Source: JAISGQ01 sp964500965 (GTDB taxonomy: Bacteria > Bacillota > Clostridia > Oscillospirales > Acutalibacteraceae). Taken from it: a DNA stretch of 10,789 nt. This document shows positions 6,526-10,789 of this stretch, in pieces; position 1 is the first letter of the stretch; each line of letters starts with the position of its first letter. The stretch spans positions 1 to 10,789 of the forward strand of contig CAZCQZ010000049.1 of the NCBI GenBank assembly GCA_964500965.1. Direction: 5' to 3'. Under the pieces are notes generated by a model. The model saw only the letters and a program-made list of their open reading frames with translations. It was not told the DNA's origin and ran no database searches. The translations under genes were made by a program, and so were the position numbers.

Positions 6526-7698
6526 TTAAAAATAACTGACCTTAATGCGTTTGCCCATTTGCCTGAGACATTTTGAAAGCTCATCGACCAGATTCATCTT
6601 TATATTAAAATTGATAGGCAGCTCCGGATTCTGGTGAGCCGGATTTATCGCTCTGCCGACATAGAAATTTATATCAGTCGCTTCCTCAAAAAGAAGCCTG
6701 CATATCAGAGAAGCGGCATCTCTCTGATAGCTCCACTGCTCGTAAAGCCTGTTTTCATCTATATAATCCTTTGCATACTCAAGCACTTTGTTTACGGTAA
6801 TAACGCCCTCTGTTACAAGGTCTACCCCCTCGATTTCCGCAATAGGCGGAACATCGGAGCGCACAAAATTCAGGCTTGCCTTTATGGGCTTGTGCAGATA
6901 TTTTGCGGCTATTGTGGAGGTCGTTCCGCCGCAGATTATATGCTTGCCCTCCTTTGAAAAGAACAGCGACATCATGCGCTCCGCATCATCGCGATTGAAA
7001 GGAGGTCCGAAAAGAAGATTCATAGGCTCTCTTTTTCTTACCCTGACAACACATGCCGTTGCATCGTCACCGGGTCGGTTGCCGTAAAGCTTGTCGCATT
7101 CATCCACCAGCATGGTCGAAAGCGTTTTTGCCGTGTAGCCGACCGGCGCAAGCATTTCAAAGTAGCTGACAATTTCTTCCCTTTTCCAGCCGAAATTATA
7201 CGCCGTGCCGATTCCGGCATGTGGGCAACCGTCACTCATAGCAACAAAAATATCGTTTTCACGCAGAGGAATAACCGATTTCAGTATTCTCTTACCCTCG
7301 ATATTTATTTCGGTTGTGGGGTAATCGTAATTCTGTCCGTCTCTTATGCATATGACCTGTGGATTGTCGTACTGCATAATCTCCGCTGTCTGGTTGTTTA
7401 TAAGATGTATTATCGTAAAGGTCGAATAAGCAACGCCTCTGACGGAACACACCGGCAATGTTGCGGCAATTGTGGATACGCATTCCTCAAGAGGCAGACC
7501 CTCTGCCATCATGGTGGAAATGATTTTTGAGGTAAGCGTTGACAAGATACTCGCCTTTACACCGCTGCCCAAGCCGTCCGACAGCACGATTACCGTTGAG
7601 CTTTCGTCGGGCTCAACAATATCCACGTGGTCACCGCAAAGCTGTTCGCCGTAGTGGTTTATGCTTTTATATCCGATTTCCGCACATAAATCATTCAT
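6526..7698 (-). CDS. SpoIIE/PP2C-family serine/threonine phosphatase
   Basis: This soluble 390-residue protein has an N-terminal PP2C-like phosphatase domain (about 1-222) of the SpoIIE type. Metal-binding positions are visible as GD (22-23), SDGLGSG (40-46), MSDG (154-157) and GDDATACVV (210-218). It should dephosphorylate Ser/Thr residues on a protein partner with Mn2+ or Mg2+. Residues 225-390 form a second, predicted alpha/beta region with ICGGTTSTIAAKYL and DLVTEGVITVNKVLEY, which I cannot assign to a named domain. There are no membrane segments. The start at 7698 has AAAGGAG 10 bases upstream and overlaps the hydS stop by 8 bases, a sign of translational coupling and probable interaction. 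The stop lies 11 bases before the next hydrogenase gene. Phosphatases of this kind are known partners of group C sensory hydrogenases, so it is the likely output of HydS; its target is unknown. Confidence 0.92.
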   Translation of the reverse strand: MNDLCAEIGYKSINHYGEQLCGDHVDIVEPDESSTVIVLSDGLGSGVKASILSTLTSKIISTMMAEGLPLEECVSTIAATLPVCSVRGVAYSTFTIIHLINNQTAEIMQYDNPQVICIRDGQNYDYPTTEINIEGKRILKSVIPLRENDIFVAMSDGCPHAGIGTAYNFGWKREEIVSYFEMLAPVGYTAKTLSTMLVDECDKLYGNRPGDDATACVVRVRKREPMNLLFGPPFNRDDAERMMSLFFSKEGKHIICGGTTSTIAAKYLHKPIKASLNFVRSDVPPIAEIEGVDLVTEGVITVNKVLEYAKDYIDENRLYEQWSYQRDAASLICRLLFEEATDINFYVGRAINPAHQNPELPINFNIKMNLVDELSKCLRQMGKRIKVSYF

Positions 7699-9367
7699 CT
7701 GAAATGGACTCCTTTAGCTTTGAAAGGGCGGTTTTGGTTTCCGCCGCAGTTTCTCCCAGCAGTGACGCTATTTCCTGAACAATGCGCATCTGCTTGTCAA
7801 CAACTCTGTCAGCCACTTCTATGGTCTGGCGGCTGATGCTTTCCTTTTTCTCGCGCTGTGCTTCCTCGTCGGTGACGTCACGCATAATACATATTATCAG
7901 GTGTGAATCTCTGTCATAAACAACAGTCTGCTCAACGTAACGCTTGTATTCGGCAAGATAAACACGTCTGTCCCTGACGTTTCTTCCGCTGTCGCGTACC
8001 TGCATGAAAACCATTGGGTCAAGAATACGTATAACCTGGTCACCGAGAATATCGGTGGCACTGCGGATATTCATAATCTCCCGTGCGGCGGTGTTTATCT
8101 GCTGTACCTCAAGCTTTTCGTTGAGAACGACGATGCCGTTGGGAGTATTGTTAACAATTGTATCGGAAAAGCTTTCCGCTTTATCCTTGAGGAACGGCAG
8201 ACACATGCCGATTTCAGCCTTACCCTGATATATTGCAACCGCCTTTTCACGGCAGGTATTGTAGCCGCAGGAGCCGCAGTTAAGCTCCTGTGAGGGCTTG
8301 AACTTACCCATTTGACGAAGTATGCAGGATATTTCGGTTTCACTGGGCTGAGCGGCTTTCTGGGCAATTATTTCAAAGCCTTTTTTAAGCTGTGCCGCAC
8401 CGGGCTGCTCAACCTCAAAGTCCTCGTTTCCCGCAAAGCTCTCAACGGCAATATAATCCTTTATGGACGAATGATGGTATTTTTCCATTACGGGACCGCC
8501 GATACAACTGCCTACGCAGGCGGACATTTCGATAAAGCACTTATGAATCCTGCCGTCGATAATGTCATTTAAAGCCGCTATGCAATTTTCTACACCGTCA
8601 ACGGCGATATAAGTATAGCCCTCTGCGTTCTGCTCCATTGTTTTTAAAACGCCGCCGGTTGTCGGGAACAGTCTCGCACGGCTGTGAACGTTTTCGACAC
8701 TTTTCCTTTCAAGTGTTACATTCGCCTCTTTAAGCATATTGCTCAAATCCTCAAAGGTAAGCACCGCATCGACAATGCCGGTATAATAATCCGCCTCGTC
8801 TTTTTTTGCAATACACGGACCGATAAACACTGTTTTCGCATTGGGGATTCTCGATTTAATATCCATGCAATGCGCCTGCATTGGCGAAACGGTATCGGCA
8901 AGATATTCAAGAGCGGCAGGGAAATGCTTTTGAATAAGCAGGTTTACGCTGTGACAGCAGGAAGAAATGAGAATATCTCTGTCCTCGTCTTTGAGCATTC
9001 TCTCATATTCTTTTTTTACAATTGTTGCGCCGACAGCGGTTTCCTCGACATCGTAAAAGCCCAAAGCGCGCAATGCCTTTCTCATCGCCTCAATGCCGAC
9101 GCCCTCATATTTTGCCGCAAAGGACGGTGCAAGGCTTACGACAACAGGCTCTCCCGATTGAAGTAAAACCTTAACCTTTTCCGTTTCGTCAACTATTTCC
9201 TTTGCGTTTTGAGGGCAGACGACAAAGCATTTTCCGCATAGAATACATTCATTGCCGATTATGTGAGCCTGATTGCCTGAAAAGCGAATTGCCTTTACAG
9301 GGCAGTGGCGAATACATTTATAGCAGTTTTTACAGTTGGATTTCTTTAGTGTCAGGCAGCTTGCCAT
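7691..9367 (-). CDS. hydS: Putative H2-sensing group C [FeFe]-hydrogenase (HydS) with FeS and PAS domains
   Basis: This 558-residue soluble protein looks like a sensor. Two [4Fe-4S] motifs lie at C12/C15/C18/C22 and C41/C44/C47/C51. An H-cluster domain follows (about 70-335), keeping the four ligand positions in ISSCCHS (C138; C137 beside it), FIGPCIAKKDE (C185) and EMSACVGSCIGG (C284, C288). A four-cysteine Fe-S domain like that in RnfB-type proteins is at C364/C367/C372/C389. A PAS domain (about 400-500, NTPNGIVVLNEKLEVQQIN) and a charged, probably helical tail end the protein. No kinase or DNA-binding domain is present, so the signal must pass to a partner, most simply the overlapping SpoIIE-type phosphatase. 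The start is ATG at 9367, 9 bases after AAAGGA; an in-frame GTG at 9385 would add six residues (MKGCNK) and would place that site inside the gene. Group C sensing is a literature proposal; no direct evidence is visible here. Confidence 0.93.
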   Translation of the reverse strand: MASCLTLKKSNCKNCYKCIRHCPVKAIRFSGNQAHIIGNECILCGKCFVVCPQNAKEIVDETEKVKVLLQSGEPVVVSLAPSFAAKYEGVGIEAMRKALRALGFYDVEETAVGATIVKKEYERMLKDEDRDILISSCCHSVNLLIQKHFPAALEYLADTVSPMQAHCMDIKSRIPNAKTVFIGPCIAKKDEADYYTGIVDAVLTFEDLSNMLKEANVTLERKSVENVHSRARLFPTTGGVLKTMEQNAEGYTYIAVDGVENCIAALNDIIDGRIHKCFIEMSACVGSCIGGPVMEKYHHSSIKDYIAVESFAGNEDFEVEQPGAAQLKKGFEIIAQKAAQPSETEISCILRQMGKFKPSQELNCGSCGYNTCREKAVAIYQGKAEIGMCLPFLKDKAESFSDTIVNNTPNGIVVLNEKLEVQQINTAAREIMNIRSATDILGDQVIRILDPMVFMQVRDSGRNVRDRRVYLAEYKRYVEQTVVYDRDSHLIICIMRDVTDEEAQREKKESISRQTIEVADRVVDKQMRIVQEIASLLGETAAETKTALSKLKESISDE

Positions 9368-9407
9368 TTTGTTACATCCTTTCACAAAGCTCGAATATAT
9401 AGCTGCC

Positions 9408-9439
9408 GCCGAAAACCGACATAAACTGCGGCTTTCGGC
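9408..9439 (-). other. Intercistronic hairpin upstream of hydS
   Basis: Positions 9408-9418 pair with 9429-9439 (GCCGAAA/TTTCGGC plus CCG/CGG, one mismatch) around a 10-base loop. It lies in the 80-base gap between the second [2Fe-2S] gene and hydS, the longest gap in an otherwise close-packed operon. No T-run follows on the minus strand, so it is not a standard terminator. It could be an RNA processing or stability element that sets different levels for the upstream and downstream genes. Confidence 0.55.
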
Positions 9440-9447
9440 AAAATAGC

Positions 9448-9711
9448 TTATCTGGGATTTATATTAAGTTTTTTGAGAATGTTTTCATTAAAAAACTCTT
9501 TGAAGTTTTCTTTCGTAACTCCGATATGTATGTCGTCGTCAACCTGAACGGTGACGCCTATGCGGTTACATTTGCCTATGCAAAAGCTTCCCACAAGAGT
9601 TACCTCATTTTCAAGCCCATATTCCTCAACCGCTTTCTGAAGAAGCTCGACAATCTCCGGCGAGCCTTTGAGGTGGCACGAGCTGCCTACGCAAACCTGA
9701 ACTGTCATCAT
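9448..9711 (-). CDS. Thioredoxin-like [2Fe-2S] ferredoxin, second copy
   Basis: This 87-residue protein has the fold signature of NuoE/HydC-like thioredoxin-type [2Fe-2S] proteins. The four ligands are C7 and C12 in CVGSSCHLKGS, and C44 and C48 in FCIGKCNRIG. It probably carries single electrons to or from the hydrogenases encoded downstream, although a structural or sensory role is also possible. It shares its layout with the protein encoded just upstream (CxGSSCHLKGS, FCxGxC, a C-terminal FFNE), so the pair arose by duplication. ATG at 9711 is chosen because GAGG sits 8-9 bases upstream, inside the last codons of the preceding gene; a second ATG at 9708 is slightly further away. The intergenic distance is only 3 bases. 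Confidence 0.9.
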   Translation of the reverse strand: MMTVQVCVGSSCHLKGSPEIVELLQKAVEEYGLENEVTLVGSFCIGKCNRIGVTVQVDDDIHIGVTKENFKEFFNENILKKLNINPR

Positions 9712-9714
9712 TTC

Positions 9715-9954
9715 TTACACCTCTGACAGCACATGTTCGTTGAAAAATTCCTTTACCGTATCGGGAGTGACGGAATACTGATTTCCGTCAACCGTTACAC
9801 ATACACCGAGCTGGCAGGTGCCCATGCAGAAAGTGCCGCCAAGCTCAACTTTGTCACCGAGATTGTTTTCGGAAATTAAATACTGGAGCTGTTCTACGAC
9901 CTGACGTGAGCCCTTGAGATGACATGAGCTGCCTATGCAAACTGTGATTTTCAT
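9715..9954 (-). CDS. Thioredoxin-like [2Fe-2S] ferredoxin, first copy
   Basis: This 79-residue protein is the companion of the next gene. Its ligands are C6 and C11 in CIGSSCHLKGS, and C43 and C47 in FCMGTCQLG; an extra C52 follows. Free-standing proteins of this kind correspond to the [2Fe-2S] domain of NuoE, or to the small subunit of electron-bifurcating hydrogenases, without the NADH-binding partner. The start at 9954 has GAGGAG 8 bases upstream. It follows the kinase gene by 22 bases and the next gene begins 3 bases after its stop, so all are probably co-transcribed and the two copies may be made in equal amounts. Electron transfer with HydS or the group B hydrogenase is inferred from position only. 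Confidence 0.9.
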   Translation of the reverse strand: MKITVCIGSSCHLKGSRQVVEQLQYLISENNLGDKVELGGTFCMGTCQLGVCVTVDGNQYSVTPDTVKEFFNEHVLSEV

Positions 9955-9976
9955 TTTATATTCTCCTCACTGATGA

Positions 9977-10726
9977 TTATTCGTAATCTACTACATTTAC
10001 CCAAGAAAGCAGAAATTCTCTTTCTTTTTCATTGCCCTTTACCGACTGAGAAGCGGCAACAATGGGCATCCATTTCTGAACATACTGTTTTGCGGTGTCG
10101 CTCTTTTTGCAGAACAGGTCAAGATATTTCTTCGCTCCGTCAATATCGCCCTCAAGCCAGAAAAGCAGATATGTTCTGGCGGCATCTGCGGAAGCGTTTC
10201 CCTGAGTTGCATGTGACCAGTCAAGAATATATGCTGTGCCGTCATCGGTGATAATAATGTTAGATGGGTTAAAATCGCCGTGGCAGACCTTATTATGCTT
10301 CGGCATACTTTCAAGTCTGGTGTGCAAATCGTAGCGTGTTGTGGCATCAAGCTCGGAAAGACAGATTTTTCTGTTCATTTTGTCCTTCAGCTTATTAAGC
10401 AACGGACAGGTTTTTGAGTGAACGGTGAGCTGCAAATCAACAAGCTGCTCTATATACTCATCTTTCTTTTCCGGGTTTTCGCTCATGAGCTGAGCCATTG
10501 TCTTGCCCTTGATAAACTCGGAGACAATCGCCCACTTTCCGTCAATCATAGCTACCTCAAGAACTTTCGGAATATTAAGTCCGGTTTCTTCGATTCTTGC
10601 CTGATTCAGGGCTTCGTTAAGAACGTCCGCCTTTGAATAATCCTCGTTAAAGACCTTGATACATCTGTCACCGTCACGGTAGACTGTTTTGGTATTTCTG
10701 ACTGCAATTACTCTGTCAAGCTTCAT
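9977..10726 (-). CDS. APH-fold phosphotransferase (aminoglycoside phosphotransferase-like kinase)
   Basis: This soluble 249-residue protein has the APH/choline-kinase-like protein-kinase fold. Visible elements are the presumed ATP-binding lysine K24 in RCIKVF, the hinge region AIVSEFIKG (66-74), the catalytic loop HGDFNPSN (149-156, with D151 and N156) and the metal-binding DW at 169-170 in ILDWSHA. It resembles the paralogous APH-like family TIGR02172 known from anaerobes such as Fibrobacter; that match is from memory. The phosphate acceptor may be a small molecule or a protein. The start at 10726 has AGGAG 7 bases upstream. It is the first gene in view of the hydrogenase set and lies 22 bases before the first [2Fe-2S] gene. 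Pairing with the SpoIIE-type phosphatase encoded downstream suggests an opposing kinase, but antibiotic resistance or an unrelated housekeeping role cannot be excluded. The promoter should lie in 10727-10789; only a weak extended -10 (TGATTTAAT, minus strand) is visible there. Confidence 0.85.
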   Translation of the reverse strand: MKLDRVIAVRNTKTVYRDGDRCIKVFNEDYSKADVLNEALNQARIEETGLNIPKVLEVAMIDGKWAIVSEFIKGKTMAQLMSENPEKKDEYIEQLVDLQLTVHSKTCPLLNKLKDKMNRKICLSELDATTRYDLHTRLESMPKHNKVCHGDFNPSNIIITDDGTAYILDWSHATQGNASADAARTYLLFWLEGDIDGAKKYLDLFCKKSDTAKQYVQKWMPIVAASQSVKGNEKEREFLLSWVNVVDYE

Positions 10727-10789
10727 CTTTCTTCTCCTGGTATAATTAAATCAGCCCCAGCAAATGAAATAACTATACACAATCCTTTC

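Noticed and set aside
9977..10726. Kinase considered as an aminoglycoside resistance gene
   Set aside because: Motifs fit the broad APH fold, but the operon context and resemblance to a paralogous family of anaerobes do not support a resistance call.
1..10789. CRISPR arrays, insertion sequences, prophage or toxin-antitoxin modules
   Set aside because: No regularly spaced repeats, transposase or phage genes, or small toxin/antitoxin-like pairs were seen. The two small adjacent genes near 9450-9950 are clearly [2Fe-2S] proteins.

Overview
The window looks like a chromosomal segment of an anaerobic Firmicute of the class Clostridia, most likely of the Ruminococcaceae/Oscillospiraceae type. This rests on the strong AGGAGG-type ribosome binding sites, a tryptophan T-box leader, Gram-positive secreted wall enzymes and a lipoprotein, and above all a group B/group C [FeFe]-hydrogenase cluster. 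That cluster resembles the hydA2/hydS locus I recall from Ruminococcus albus. The assignment is by recognition; no search was run.

Layout. Positions 1-116 hold the 5' part of a tRNA-Arg(ACG) gene on the minus strand, cut by the window edge, with a near-consensus promoter. Positions 198-1031 (minus) hold a secreted lytic transglycosylase with a peptidoglycan-binding domain and a downstream hairpin. Divergently, a consensus promoter at 1099-1126 drives a complete tryptophan T-box (specifier TGG) and a stand-alone TrpB2-type tryptophan synthase beta chain (1430-2809). A strong hairpin and a TTG-started secreted SH3b/C39-like peptidase (2917-3900) follow. A bidirectional terminator separates this from a minus-strand orphan lipoprotein (3946-4992).

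The rest of the window (5051-10726, minus strand) is one tightly packed gene set, read right to left. It encodes an APH-fold small-molecule/protein kinase, two tandem thioredoxin-like [2Fe-2S] proteins, a putative H2-sensing group C [FeFe]-hydrogenase with FeS and PAS domains (HydS), a SpoIIE/PP2C phosphatase whose start overlaps the hydS stop, and a group B catalytic [FeFe]-hydrogenase, ending in a terminator. The likely logic is that HydS reads H2 or redox state through its H-cluster and passes a signal through its PAS domain to the phosphatase, which then changes expression or activity of hydrogenases or other redox enzymes. The kinase may be the opposing activity, and the [2Fe-2S] proteins may be electron donors or acceptors. 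Sensing by group C enzymes is a published hypothesis. The kinase and [2Fe-2S] roles here are my inference from gene order. The maturases HydE, HydF and HydG are not in the window.

The most interesting region is this hydrogenase signalling operon. The second is the T-box/trpB2 unit, which lacks any other tryptophan biosynthesis gene next to it.
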